Shown here: positions 14,783 through 23,833 of the stretch, one piece after another | Layout of the letters: each line of letters starts with the position of its first letter | Numbering within the stretch: position 1 is the stretch's first letter | Origin: Spongiactinospora rosea | Lineage (GTDB): Bacteria > Actinomycetota > Actinomycetes > Streptosporangiales > Streptosporangiaceae | NCBI RefSeq assembly: GCF_003315795.1 | Contig: NZ_QMEY01000016.1 | Location: 124,001-188,000 of the forward strand | Direction: 5' to 3' | Length of the DNA: 64,000 nt | Notes under the pieces: model-generated | What the model saw: the letters and a program-made list of their open reading frames with translations, nothing else | Database searches by the model: none | What the model was told of the DNA's origin: nothing | Made by a program: the position numbers and the translations under genes

Positions 14783-16331
14783 GGCGCACCTCCACATCGC
14801 CCAGACCCGCCCTGATCTCCAGGTACACCGTCGCGGGCTCGCCCTCCGGCTGGATCTCCGGCTCCAGCGTCTTCTCGAACCGCACGTTGGAGCCGCCCTT
14901 CAGAGAATGGTCGATCTTGATGTCGCCCAGCTTGGCTCTCGCGTCCACCACCACGCGTACGTCGGGCGGCAGGATCACCCGCAGCTCGCCGACCGACACC
15001 TCCAGCGTGAAGCCGGTGCGCGTGCCCGCGGGGAACCGCAGGTCACGCAGGTCGAGCCGGCCCTCGCCGACATCGACCTGATAGACCCGCCCTGCCGTGC
15101 CCAGGTCCGTGGGACGCCACTGGCGCGCGCCGAACGAGCTGGGCATGTCCGTGCCGGACCCGGTGACGGCCACGGCCAGCGCCATGACCGTCCCGGCCGC
15201 GACCAGCGCCGCCCCCCGGCCGAACCACGTGGCCACCAGCAGCCCCAGGCCGACCGTGATCAGCATCGCGCCGCCGACCACGTGCATGCCGACGTACTCC
15301 CCGGGGCCTGAATGGCCCGCCATGATGATCCCCCCAACGAGTACGGACACGAAGACGGTGATGGTGCCGAGGAAGGTCCGCGGGCGGCGCGGCTTGCGCG
15401 CCTTGCGGGGGCGTTCCGGCGGCGTGGGCGGCCCCTGCGGGGCCTGGCCGGGGACCGGCGGGTAGAACGTGCCCGGGTGCTCGCCCCGCCGCCGAGGGTC
15501 CAGCGGCTGGTAGGGCGGCTGCTGGGCGTAGGGCCCGTGCGGCGCGAAGGGCGCGCCCGCCGACGGATGCGGAGGCATGGACCTGTCCGGCGCGTCCTGC
15601 GGCTCGGGCGCGCGCGGCGGCGGTTGCGGGGGCGGCGCGGGGGCCTGCCGCGGCGGGGCCGTGGCCGAGGCGGACCACAGGTAGGAGGTCTGCGGGCGGG
15701 AGGGCTCGGTGTAGGGGACGGGCGGGCCGTACACCGGAGGCCGGGCGTACGCGGACGCGTGCCGTACGCCCCGGCGGCCCGCCACCCGCTCAGGCACCGA
15801 CCGCAGCAGCGCCATGATGTCGATCCCCCCGGCGTGCGCGGCCAGCAGCGCGATGGCGAACAGGGTGCCCACCACGAGCGTGCCCGGACCGATCCCGTCG
15901 GCGGCCAGGTTGACCATCAGGCCCAGAGCGAACACGCCGGTGAGCAGCGCCATCACCGTCTCGGCGTCGAAGATCCGGTTGGTCCACTGCTCGACGTATC
16001 CGGGCCCGCCGTCCGGGGCGCGCATCAGCAGGAAGGCCGCGATGTAGAGCATGATCCCGATGCCGGAGGCGATCACCAGCGCGGTGACCGCCACCCTGAA
16101 CAGCACCGGGTCGATGCCCGCGCGGCGGCCCAGGCCCGCGCACACCCCCGTGATGATGCGGCCGTCCTGGCTGCGCGCTACACCGTTCCAGAATCCGTCG
16201 TCATCGGAGGACCGCGTCGTGCCCTGCTGCTGGGAACCCCCGCCGGCCGGAGTGTCCTGTTCCGGTGCATGCCGCTGATCACGGGCCTCCTCCGAAGCAG
16301 GCTCGCGCGCGTCATTCCCGGTATCGCTCAT
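14772..16331 (-). CDS. PspC-domain membrane protein with LiaF-like C-terminal domain
   Basis: The 519-residue protein starts with a polar region, then a PspC domain (about 50-110) with ARSQDGRIITGVCAGLGRRA and the IDPVLFRVAVTALVIASGIG helix. Further membrane helices lie around 130-180. A long Pro-rich loop follows (about 205-305), then a second membrane bundle. The C-terminal beta-rich domain (about 415-519) has repeating VGELRVILPPDVRV and LGDIKIDHSLKGG units, like LiaF/DUF4097-type domains. PspC and LiaF proteins act in envelope-stress sensing. The gene is divergent from a histidine kinase that has its own PspC domain, so this protein is a plausible modulator of that kinase. The start has an ATGGAGTC site. 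Confidence 0.85.
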   Translation of the reverse strand: MSDTGNDAREPASEEARDQRHAPEQDTPAGGGSQQQGTTRSSDDDGFWNGVARSQDGRIITGVCAGLGRRAGIDPVLFRVAVTALVIASGIGIMLYIAAFLLMRAPDGGPGYVEQWTNRIFDAETVMALLTGVFALGLMVNLAADGIGPGTLVVGTLFAIALLAAHAGGIDIMALLRSVPERVAGRRGVRHASAYARPPVYGPPVPYTEPSRPQTSYLWSASATAPPRQAPAPPPQPPPRAPEPQDAPDRSMPPHPSAGAPFAPHGPYAQQPPYQPLDPRRRGEHPGTFYPPVPGQAPQGPPTPPERPRKARKPRRPRTFLGTITVFVSVLVGGIIMAGHSGPGEYVGMHVVGGAMLITVGLGLLVATWFGRGAALVAAGTVMALAVAVTGSGTDMPSSFGARQWRPTDLGTAGRVYQVDVGEGRLDLRDLRFPAGTRTGFTLEVSVGELRVILPPDVRVVVDARAKLGDIKIDHSLKGGSNVRFEKTLEPEIQPEGEPATVYLEIRAGLGDVEVRRGA

Positions 16332-16520
16332 GACTCCATCGTGGTGGTTCGACGTGGCACGTCACTATCCGGGACACCCCTGAGTCATCCCCGAGGCTCG
16401 TGCGTCGCGCGGAACACGCCGATGGCCGCGATCCCCGGCACGCGGCGCTTTGGAGGTCAGGGGCGACCTCAGGGCGATGCCTGATGCGAGATGCCGCGCG
16501 ACGTGTGACGATGCTGACAT

Positions 16521-17747
16521 ATGGCTGACCGAAAAACTCTCCGCGACGCGCCGCCCGTGGCGCCGCCGCCTCCCCCGGGGGAGGCCCCCGAGCACCGGAT
16601 GACGCGTCCGGTGGACGGGCAGCTCGTCGCGGGCGTGGCCAAGGGCATCGCCCAGCAGCTCAACCTCGATCCGGTGGTCATCCGGCTGGCCTTCGTGCTG
16701 CTCACGGTGGTCAACGGCATCGGCATCGTGGCCTACGCCGCGCTGTGGCTGTTCACGCCGCGCCGGCCGTACGAGGGGGTGCCCCCGCAGCGCGACTGGA
16801 GCCAGATCGCCGCCTTCACCGCGATCGGCATGGCGCTGATGGCCTTCGGCTGGCTCACCGGCGCGTCCGGCGGCGGGATCGCCACCTGGCCGATCGCCGT
16901 GGTCGGGATCGGCGCGCTGATCCTGTGGCAGCAGGCCGACCCCGACCGGCGCAGACGGTGGATGAGCGGCGCGGTCAAGGGCGTGCGCCACAATCACATC
17001 CGCAGCCTCATCGGCATGGCCCTGGTGGTGATCGGGGCCAGCGGCTTCCTGTACGTCCAGGGCGAGTTCGCCGAGATGCGGCCCGGCCTGCTGTTCACCG
17101 CCGTGGTGGTCGGCGGGCTCGCGGTGATCGCCGCGCCCTGGCTGGCCGGCCTGTGGAAGGAGCTCCAGCTCGAACGCCGCGAGCGGATCAGGCAGGAGGA
17201 GCGCGCCGAGTTCGCCGCGCACGTCCACGACTCGGTGCTGCACACCCTGACCCTGATCCAGCGCAACGCGCACGACTCCCGCGAGGTCCAGCGCCTGGCC
17301 CGCTCCCAGGAGCGCGAGCTGCGCAACTGGCTCTACCAGCCCAAACAGGACGCCGATGCGACGATCGCCGCCGCCGTCCGCCGGGTCGCGGCCGAGGAGG
17401 AGGACGCGCACGGCGTACCGATCGAGATCGTCTGCGTCGGTGACCGCGACCTCGACGCCCGCTTCTCGGCCATGGTCCAGGCCGCCCGGCAGGCTATGGT
17501 CAACGCGGCGAAATACTCTGGATCGGCGGTGGTGTCCGTGTACGCCGAGGTGGAGCCGGAAGAGGTGACGATCTTCGTGCGCGACCGGGGCAAGGGCTTC
17601 GACATGGACGCGGTGCCCGAGGACCGGATGGGCATCCGGCAGTCGATCATCGGCCGGATGGAGCGCAACGGCGGGTCCGCGCGCATACGCACCGCGCCCG
17701 GGGAAGGCACAGAAGTCATGCTGACCATGAAGGTGGAGAACTCGTGA
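16521..17747 (+). CDS. PspC-domain sensor histidine kinase, NarL-type
   Basis: This 408-residue kinase has an N-terminal PspC domain (about 25-80, RPVDGQLVAGVAKGIAQQL) and several membrane helices to about residue 215. The HisKA_3 dimerisation region has the phospho-acceptor H236 in AAHVHDSVLHTLTLIQ. The C-terminal HATPase domain has an N-box region (QAARQAMVNAAKYSG) and the G-box DRGKGFDMDAVPEDRMGI. It would phosphorylate the response regulator whose GTG start overlaps its stop (GTGA at 17744-17747). The ATG at 16521 lacks a clear ribosome binding site, so the transcript may be leaderless. The signal is probably envelope or membrane state, by family inference. Confidence 0.93.
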   Translation: MADRKTLRDAPPVAPPPPPGEAPEHRMTRPVDGQLVAGVAKGIAQQLNLDPVVIRLAFVLLTVVNGIGIVAYAALWLFTPRRPYEGVPPQRDWSQIAAFTAIGMALMAFGWLTGASGGGIATWPIAVVGIGALILWQQADPDRRRRWMSGAVKGVRHNHIRSLIGMALVVIGASGFLYVQGEFAEMRPGLLFTAVVVGGLAVIAAPWLAGLWKELQLERRERIRQEERAEFAAHVHDSVLHTLTLIQRNAHDSREVQRLARSQERELRNWLYQPKQDADATIAAAVRRVAAEEEDAHGVPIEIVCVGDRDLDARFSAMVQAARQAMVNAAKYSGSAVVSVYAEVEPEEVTIFVRDRGKGFDMDAVPEDRMGIRQSIIGRMERNGGSARIRTAPGEGTEVMLTMKVENS

Positions 17748-18379
17748 GTACCAGGGTCCTGATCGTGGACGACCACCGGCTCTTCCGGTCGGGGGTACGT
17801 GCGGAGCTGGGTGACGGCATCGAGGTCGTCGGAGAGGCCGAGGACGTCGACACCGCGGTGGCCAGGATCGCCGAGCTGGAGCCCGACGTCGTGCTGCTGG
17901 ACGTCCACATGCCGGGCGGCGGCGGGCAGGAGGTGCTGCGCCGGGTCCTCGGCTCGGGCTCCTCGGTGCGCTTCCTGGCCCTGTCGGTCTCCGACGCGGC
18001 CGAAGACGTCATCGGGGTCATCAGGGGCGGCGCGCGCGGCTATGTCACCAAGACCATCAGCGGCCGGGAGCTGACCGACGCCATCAAGCGCGTGGCCGAG
18101 GGCGACGCGGTCTTCTCGCCCCGGCTGGCGGGTTTCGTCCTGGACGCGTTCGCCTCCAGCGAGGCCCCCTCGATCGACCCCGAACTCGACTCGCTGACCC
18201 AGCGCGAGCGCGAGGTGCTGCGGCTGATCGCGCGCGGCTACGCCTACAAGGAGATCGCCAAGGAGCTGTTCATCTCGGTCAAGACGGTCGAGACGCACGT
18301 CTCCTCGGTGCTGCGCAAGCTCCAGCTCTCCAACCGGCACGAGCTGTCCCGCTGGGCCACCGCACGCCGTCTCGTCTGA
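17744..18379 (+). CDS. LuxR-family response regulator, partner of the PspC kinase
   Basis: The 211-residue regulator has a receiver domain with D9-D10 and phospho-acceptor D53 (VVLLDVHMPGGGGQE). Its LuxR helix-turn-helix (about 147-205) includes LTQREREVLRLIARGYAYKE and ISVKTVETHVSSVLRKLQL. Its start overlaps the kinase stop by 4 nt, so the pair forms a two-gene operon. Probable targets include the divergent PspC/LiaF-like gene, by analogy with envelope-stress systems; this is inference. Confidence 0.95.
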   Translation: MSTRVLIVDDHRLFRSGVRAELGDGIEVVGEAEDVDTAVARIAELEPDVVLLDVHMPGGGGQEVLRRVLGSGSSVRFLALSVSDAAEDVIGVIRGGARGYVTKTISGRELTDAIKRVAEGDAVFSPRLAGFVLDAFASSEAPSIDPELDSLTQREREVLRLIARGYAYKEIAKELFISVKTVETHVSSVLRKLQLSNRHELSRWATARRLV

Positions 18380-18406
18380 CGGGGCGCGATGGGTCACGAT
18401 GGGGCC

Positions 18407-19105
18407 GTGCGAAGCAGACTCCTCCCGGCCGTGGCGGCGCTGGTCGTGTTGATGGCGGGGTGCGGCGGCGGCCCGTCACGCGACCCCGCGGCCGAAGGGA
18501 CGGACGGGCGCTCGCAGAGCGCCACACCGGCCGCGTCGCAGAGCGACGTGGGCGGCGAGACCTTCGAGAGCGATGTCGAGCTGGCCAGGAGCCTGGGCGA
18601 GGACTTCTGGCGGCGGCGGTTCGAGTCCGGCGGCCTGCGCTATGAGCCGCTGCGCGACTTCATCGCCTACCAGCCGCTGAAAGGCCCGGCGTGCGGGGGC
18701 GAGCCCGCGCTGCCCAACAACGCCTTCTACTGCCCCCAGGGCCATTTCGTGGCCTTCGACGAGCGGTGGATGCGGGAGATGAACGACCGGCTCGGCGACG
18801 CCTCGATCTACCTGATCATCCTGCACGAGATCGGGCACGCCGTTCAGGCCCAGACGATGAACGACTTCCGGCTCAACGTCGAACGCGAGCTACAGGCCGA
18901 CTGCTACGCCGGCGGCGCGCTCGGCACGCTGGTCTCGGCGGGCGCCCTCAACGCCGAGGAGGGCGACGAGGAGGAACTGCTGATCAACCTGGCCAACGCG
19001 GGCGATCCGTCCGACGCCTGGTGGCGTCCCGACGCGCACGGTACGGCGGGGCAGCGCCAGCAGGCGTTCACCGGCGGCTACAACCAGGGTGTCGATTCCT
19101 GCTGA
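18407..19105 (+). CDS. Neutral zinc metallopeptidase lipoprotein
   Basis: A short N-terminal signal with the lipobox LMAGC predicts a membrane-anchored lipoprotein of 232 residues. The zinc motif is H140-E-I-G-H144 in LIILHEIGHAVQAQ, followed by ERELQADCYAGGALG, whose acidic residues fit the third ligand of the neutral zinc metallopeptidase (YpfJ-like) family. The remaining C-terminus contains DPSDAWWRPDAHGTAGQRQQ, typical of the family. GTG at 18407 puts a compact signal peptide at the N-terminus; an in-frame ATG at 18389 is the alternative. Substrates are unknown. Confidence 0.85.
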   Translation: MRSRLLPAVAALVVLMAGCGGGPSRDPAAEGTDGRSQSATPAASQSDVGGETFESDVELARSLGEDFWRRRFESGGLRYEPLRDFIAYQPLKGPACGGEPALPNNAFYCPQGHFVAFDERWMREMNDRLGDASIYLIILHEIGHAVQAQTMNDFRLNVERELQADCYAGGALGTLVSAGALNAEEGDEEELLINLANAGDPSDAWWRPDAHGTAGQRQQAFTGGYNQGVDSC

Positions 19106-19223
19106 CCGCGGCCCCCTGCGTACATCCGGACGCTGACACCCGGCTCCGCCTTTCGGGGGATGTGACCCGCCCGCGCGCGGGCCTAGGGTCGAAACGTGAC
19201 GCTGGAGACATCGGGGAGGCGTT

Positions 19224-19487
19224 ATGCGGGAGGCGTCCGCGGAGATCGGCTGGGCGCGGCGCGGGGCGTGCCGGTCGAGCGACCCTGAGCTGTTCTTCCC
19301 ACCCGTGCCGTCCCCCGACCAGGAGACGCGGGCCAAGGCGGTGTGCGGACGCTGCCCGGTGATGGCCGAGTGCCGCGCCTATGCGCTGCGCGCGGGTGAG
19401 CGCGAGGGCATCTGGGGCGGGATGACGCCGCAGGAACGGCGCCGTTCGCGCTTCCCGGCGAACTGGCGGCGGCCCGCGGCCAGTTGA
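19224..19487 (+). CDS. WhiB-like (Wbl) iron-sulfur regulator
   Basis: This 87-residue protein has the four Wbl cysteines C16, C41, C44 and C50 (VCGRCPVMAEC), which bind a [4Fe-4S] cluster. The signature turn GIWGGMTPQERR and a basic C-terminal tail are also present. Wbl proteins are actinobacteria-specific redox-sensitive regulators that often bind the housekeeping sigma factor. The start at 19224 follows GGGGAGGCGTT. Composition (GIWGG and short length) does not let me assign a specific Wbl subclass. It is monocistronic, between a metallopeptidase and a CPBP protease gene. Confidence 0.95.
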   Translation: MREASAEIGWARRGACRSSDPELFFPPVPSPDQETRAKAVCGRCPVMAECRAYALRAGEREGIWGGMTPQERRRSRFPANWRRPAAS

Positions 19488-19522
19488 GCCGTTAGGGGTG
19501 TTTGTGCCGTAGCGTGCCACGT

Positions 19523-20305
19523 GTGACATTGCCAAAGCAGGTCGCCGTCCTGGTGGCCGCCAACGTGCTGAACAACCGGATCGCGCCCCGCCTGGGGCCG
19601 CTCACCTCGGCCGCGGCCACCGCCCTGCTCGTCGCTATGGCCAGAAGATCCGGGGCGAGCTGGGAGGATCTGGGCTTTCACCGCGGCAGGCGCGGGGCCG
19701 CCGTCGGTGGCGCGCTGGCGGCAGGTGTCGTCGTGGCGTACACGGCGGGGGTGGCCCTGCCCGCGACCCGCAGGTTCTTCCGCGACGACCGGGCGCTCGG
19801 CCTGACCAGGGCGCGGGCGCTGGAGGAGGCCCTGCTCCAGGTGCCGGTGGGCACGGTGCTGCTGGAGGAGGTCGGGTTCCGCGGCGTCGTGTACGGCACG
19901 CTCGCCCGCACCCGCGGGGCCGCGACCGCCACCGCCGTGTCCTCCGCCCTGTTCGGCCTGTGGCACATCCTGCCCGCGATCGACATGGCCGAGGCCAACC
20001 CGGCGCTGGGCCGCCTGGCCTCCGGCGAGGGCATCGAGGAGACGATCGAGGAGATCGTCGAGGAGATCCGCCACCCGGAGGAGGCCCCGCCGCCGCGGCC
20101 GTGGAAGAAGCACCTGGACACCGCCCGCGTGGTCGTCGGCAGCGTGGTCGCCACCGGCGTCGCCGGGGTGGTCTACTGCGAGCTGCGCCGCAGGAACGGC
20201 CTGCTGGCCCCCTCCCTGTTCCACACCGCCACCAACTCGCTCGGCTACGCCTTCGCCAGGCTGGCCGCCAACCTGCCCGATAACGATTCTCAACCCCGCG
20301 GTTGA
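19523..20305 (+). CDS. CPBP-family intramembrane metalloprotease
   Basis: The 260-residue protein has several membrane helices and the CPBP (Abi) motifs. These are E115-E116-x3-R120 in VLLEEVGFRGVVYG, FGLWHILP, and a C-terminal HTATNSLGYAFA segment. Such glutamic intramembrane proteases include CAAX prenyl endopeptidases and bacterial immunity proteins. Here there is no bacteriocin locus, so the role is open. An acidic insertion rich in Glu and Ile (about 170-190) lies between the FxxxH and the last motif. GTG at 19523 is chosen over an upstream TTG at 19502. No strong ribosome binding site is seen. Confidence 0.82.
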   Translation: MTLPKQVAVLVAANVLNNRIAPRLGPLTSAAATALLVAMARRSGASWEDLGFHRGRRGAAVGGALAAGVVVAYTAGVALPATRRFFRDDRALGLTRARALEEALLQVPVGTVLLEEVGFRGVVYGTLARTRGAATATAVSSALFGLWHILPAIDMAEANPALGRLASGEGIEETIEEIVEEIRHPEEAPPPRPWKKHLDTARVVVGSVVATGVAGVVYCELRRRNGLLAPSLFHTATNSLGYAFARLAANLPDNDSQPRG

Positions 20306-20448
20306 GGTTCCCCCCTCCGGCAGGGTGGATTCTTGTCACCTGGATCGGCGGCGGGCGCGGGCCGTCCCCGGACCGCCCTCGTTGTCGTTACCTTCTCCGC
20401 GTGGAGGCCGGGGGGTGGCAGGGGGAGGGTCGGGAGGTGGGGGTCAAC

Positions 20449-20682
20449 GTGCGTACCGTCATCGACGTGGACAAGGAACTACTGGAGTCGGCGCAGCGCC
20501 AGCTCGGCACACGGACCATGAAGGAGACCGTGGAGGCGGCGCTGCGGCTGGTGGCCGAACGCGCCGGCCAGCCGGTGGACGTACGCCGCCGCCCGATCGA
20601 CGGCAGGCGCCGTCCGGCCGAGCCGGGCACGGCGTGCGCCGGGCGTCAGTCGGTGGAGACCCGCTGGAACGCCTCGGCGTAG
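20449..20682 (+). CDS. VapB-like ribbon-helix-helix antitoxin, orphan
   Basis: Residues 1-40 of this 77-residue protein match the VapB/RHH pattern: MRTVIDVDKELLESAQRQLG followed by TRTMKETVEAALRLVAERAG. The GTG at 20449 follows GGAGGTGGGGG. The rest is an Arg/Pro-rich tail. Normally a VapC PIN-domain toxin lies just downstream, but here the next gene is a convergent PIG-L deacetylase that overlaps the last 37 nt. No PIN domain is visible nearby. The gene may be a solitary regulator or a remnant of a toxin-antitoxin pair. The overlap suggests its natural stop may have been lost, with read-through into unrelated DNA. Confidence 0.65.
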   Translation: MRTVIDVDKELLESAQRQLGTRTMKETVEAALRLVAERAGQPVDVRRRPIDGRRRPAEPGTACAGRQSVETRWNASA

Positions 20683-21365
20683 GCGCCGGGGCCCAGTCCC
20701 GCGCGCTCGGCCGTCTCGGCGAAGCGCTGCCGCACGAAGTCGGCGAAGGTGTCCAGGTGGGAGACCTGGCTCGCGTGCGCCTGAAGGGCGGCGAGCTTGC
20801 GGTCGATCGTGGCGGTGATGTCCACGAAGTGGTCGGGGGTGGGCCCCCCGACCAGCCACACCTCGCGGACCGTCCAGGCGGAAAGGCCTTCTTCGGACAG
20901 CAGCTCGGGGAATGTGTAGGGGTTGCGCGCGTCCGGGTAGACCGCGTCGAGCGCGGACGAGCCGACCGCCCGGTGGTCGGGGTGGCTGGGCGCGATGGCG
21001 ACGTAGTTGCGCTCGGGGCTGTGGGTGATGACGAGGTCGGGCCGCACCTGGCGGATCACCCGGGCGATGTCGCGGCGCAGGCCCAGACCGGCCTCGACCG
21101 TGCCGTCCGAGTAGCCGAGGAAGCGCAGGTCGGTCACCCCGACGGCCTTGGCCGCGGCGGTCTGCTCGGCCCGGCGCAGCGCCCCCATGCCGCCGTTGTC
21201 CAGCTCCCGGTCGAAGCCGCCCGCGTCGCCGTCGGTGGCCAGGCAGTAGATCACCTCGACCCCGCGGTCCACCAGCGTGGCGATCGTCCCTGCCGCGGAG
21301 AAGTCGATGTCGTCGGGGTGGGCCATCACGGTGAGCACCCTGGTGATCTCATCGTCGCGCAGCAC
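20646..21365 (-). CDS. PIG-L family deacetylase
   Basis: The 239-residue protein has the PIG-L/LmbE zinc motifs AHPDDIDFSAAG near the N-terminus and SHPDHRAVG in the middle. The family includes MshB and Mca of the mycothiol pathway and antibiotic-tailoring deacetylases. This protein is shorter than typical MshB or Mca, so I leave the substrate open. The GTG at 21365 follows GGAGGCCGC. The 3' end overlaps the VapB-like gene by 37 nt in a convergent arrangement. Cytosolic, with no signal peptide. Confidence 0.88.
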   Translation of the reverse strand: MLRDDEITRVLTVMAHPDDIDFSAAGTIATLVDRGVEVIYCLATDGDAGGFDRELDNGGMGALRRAEQTAAAKAVGVTDLRFLGYSDGTVEAGLGLRRDIARVIRQVRPDLVITHSPERNYVAIAPSHPDHRAVGSSALDAVYPDARNPYTFPELLSEEGLSAWTVREVWLVGGPTPDHFVDITATIDRKLAALQAHASQVSHLDTFADFVRQRFAETAERAGLGPGAYAEAFQRVSTD

Positions 21366-21485
21366 TGAGCGGCCTCCAGCGGTCGGCTTCCCCCGTTGAT
21401 CCTCTGCCCGGCGCAACGCCGTGAAAGTGGACGCTATTCCGGCTTCGTGGCCGTACTTGTCGGTGCCCGGTCATAACCTAGGGGG

Positions 21486-23774
21486 GTGTCCACCCGAGTC
21501 TCTGCCGATCACCCGTTGCTCGACGGCCTCAACCCGCAGCAGCGGGAGGCCGTCATCCACCACGGCGCCCCGCTGCTCATCGTGGCCGGCGCCGGCTCGG
21601 GGAAGACCAGGGTGCTCACGCACCGCATCGCCTATCTGCTGGCCGAGCGCGACGCCCGGCCGTCGGAGATCCTCGCGATCACCTTCACCAACAAGGCCGC
21701 GCGCGAGATGAAGGAGCGGGTCGACAAGCTGGTCGGCCCGCGTTCGGCCGCGATGTGGGTGATGACCTTCCACAGCGCTTGCGTCCGCATCCTGCGCCGC
21801 GAGGCCAAGCGGCTCGGCTTCCCCAGCGGCTTTTCCATCTACGACCAGGCCGACTCCCAGCGCCTGATGGCGATGGTCTGCCGGGAGATGGACCTCGATC
21901 CCAAGCGCTACCCGCCCCGGTCGTTCTCCGCCCAGGTCAGCAACCTGAAGAACGAGCTGATCGACTATGAGTCGGCCGCCGACCGGGCCGGTTCGCACCT
22001 GGAGAAGACCCTCGCCGAGGCGTACCGCGCCTACCAGCGGCGGCTCACCGAGGCCGGCGCGATGGACTTCGACGACCTGATCATGCTGACGGTCAACCTG
22101 TTCCAGGCGTTCCCCGACGTCGCCGAGCACTACCGGCGGCGGTTCCGGCACGTCATGGTCGACGAGTACCAGGACACCAACCACGCCCAGTACACGCTGG
22201 TCAGGGAGCTGGTCGGGCACACGGCGGTGACGACCGCCGACGGCGAGGTGGTCCGCGAGGGCGACGACCGGTCCGAGCTGTGCGTGGTCGGCGACGCCGA
22301 CCAGTCGATCTACGCGTTCCGCGGCGCGACCATCCGCAACATCATGGAGTTCGAGCGCGACTACCCCGACGCCCGGACGATCATGCTGGAACAGAACTAC
22401 CGCTCGACCCAGAACATCCTGACCGCCGCCAACGCCGTCATCTCCCGCAACGAGAGCCGCAAGCCGAAGAACCTCTGGTCCGACCAGGGCGCCGGGCCCA
22501 AGATCGTCGGCTATGTCGCCGACAACGAGCACGACGAGGCCATGTTCGTCGCCCAGGAGGTCGACAAGCTGGCCGACGACGAGGGCGTCGCGCCCGGCCA
22601 GGTGGCGGTCTTCTACCGCACCAACGCTGCCTCCCGGGTCTTCGAGGAGATCTTCATCCGCACCGGCCTGCCGTACAAGGTGGTCGGCGGGGTGCGCTTC
22701 TACGAGCGCAAGGAGGTCCGCGACCTGCTGGCCTATCTGCGGGTGCTGGCCAACCCCGGCGACGTGGTGTCGCTGCGCCGGATCATCAACGTGCCCAAGC
22801 GCGGCATCGGCGATCGGGCCGAGGCGATGGTGGAGGCGTTCGCCTCCCGGGAGCGGATCTCGTTCTGGGAGGGGCTGCTGCGGGCCGAGGAGGCCCCTGG
22901 CCTCGCCACCCGGTCGCTCAACGCGATCAAGGAGTTCACCGCGCTGCTGACCGAGCTGCAGGAGAAGGCCGAGGGCGTGCCGCCCGCCGCGCTGGCCGAA
23001 GACGTGCTGGTCAGCACCGGCTACCGGGCCGAGCTGGAAAACTCAGAAGACCCGCAGGACGAAAGCCGCCTGGAAAACCTGGACGAGCTGATCGCGGTGG
23101 CCGCCGAGTTCGAGGAGGCCGACCCGGAGGGCACGCTGGTCCAGTTCCTTGAGCAGGTCTCGCTGGTGGCCGACGCCGACCAGATCCCCGGCGGCGGCGC
23201 GGGCGTGGTGCCCCCGGGCGAGCGCGCTCCGGAGTCCGCCTCGGGCGGTGTGGTGACGCTGATGACCCTGCACACGGCCAAGGGGCTGGAGTTCCCCGTG
23301 GTCTTCCTGACCGGCCTGGAAGACGGCGTGTTCCCGCACTCCCGCTCGCTCGGCGAGCCCAAGGAGCTGGAGGAGGAGCGCCGGCTGGCCTACGTCGGCA
23401 TCACCCGCGCCCAGCAGCGGCTCTACCTCACCAGGGCGGCGGTGCGCAGTTCGTGGGGCGCGCCCTCGTTCAACCCGGCCTCGCGGTTCGTGGCCGAGGT
23501 GCCGCGCGACCTGATCGACTGGCGTACCGACCCGGAGAAGTCCGCCTGGTCGGCGGCGACCACCCGGCGCGAGCCCGCGGCCCGCTCCCGCGACACCGGC
23601 GGCCGGCCGGTCGCCAGTTACGCGCCCGGCGATCGGGTCACCCACGACAAGTTCGGCCTGGGCACGGTGGTCTCGGTGGACGGCATGGCGGAGAAGGCCA
23701 AGGTCAAGGTGGACTTCGGGGCCTCGGGCGAAAAGACGCTGATGGCGGCCTACGCCCCGATGGAAAAGCTCTGA
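21486..23774 (+). CDS. pcrA: ATP-dependent DNA helicase PcrA/UvrD
   Basis: This 762-residue protein is a complete superfamily 1A helicase. Motif I is AGAGSGKT at 34-41, after LNPQQREAVIHHGAPLLIV. Motif II reads VDEYQDTNHAQY, motif III is GDADQSIYAFRGA, motif IV includes LEQNYRS, and motif V has LMTLHTAKGLEFPVVF. Motif VI is RRLAYVGITRAQQRLYL. The C-terminus ends with the PcrA Tudor-like domain (YAPGDRVTHDKFGLGTVVSV) that contacts RNA polymerase. It unwinds DNA 3' to 5' in repair and replication restart. GTG at 21486 follows a GGGGG site. Confidence 0.97.
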   Translation: MSTRVSADHPLLDGLNPQQREAVIHHGAPLLIVAGAGSGKTRVLTHRIAYLLAERDARPSEILAITFTNKAAREMKERVDKLVGPRSAAMWVMTFHSACVRILRREAKRLGFPSGFSIYDQADSQRLMAMVCREMDLDPKRYPPRSFSAQVSNLKNELIDYESAADRAGSHLEKTLAEAYRAYQRRLTEAGAMDFDDLIMLTVNLFQAFPDVAEHYRRRFRHVMVDEYQDTNHAQYTLVRELVGHTAVTTADGEVVREGDDRSELCVVGDADQSIYAFRGATIRNIMEFERDYPDARTIMLEQNYRSTQNILTAANAVISRNESRKPKNLWSDQGAGPKIVGYVADNEHDEAMFVAQEVDKLADDEGVAPGQVAVFYRTNAASRVFEEIFIRTGLPYKVVGGVRFYERKEVRDLLAYLRVLANPGDVVSLRRIINVPKRGIGDRAEAMVEAFASRERISFWEGLLRAEEAPGLATRSLNAIKEFTALLTELQEKAEGVPPAALAEDVLVSTGYRAELENSEDPQDESRLENLDELIAVAAEFEEADPEGTLVQFLEQVSLVADADQIPGGGAGVVPPGERAPESASGGVVTLMTLHTAKGLEFPVVFLTGLEDGVFPHSRSLGEPKELEEERRLAYVGITRAQQRLYLTRAAVRSSWGAPSFNPASRFVAEVPRDLIDWRTDPEKSAWSAATTRREPAARSRDTGGRPVASYAPGDRVTHDKFGLGTVVSVDGMAEKAKVKVDFGASGEKTLMAAYAPMEKL

Positions 23775-23785
23775 GCTACGCGAAA

Positions 23786-23823
23786 CACCCCGGACCGGGC
23801 CACGGTCGGCCCTGTCCGGGGTG
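23786..23823. terminator. Bidirectional terminator after pcrA
   Basis: CACCCCGGAC (23786-23795) pairs perfectly with GTCCGGGGTG (23814-23823), with further pairing inside the loop. It lies between converging genes. Confidence 0.8.
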
Positions 23824-23833
23824 CGCGGTGCGG

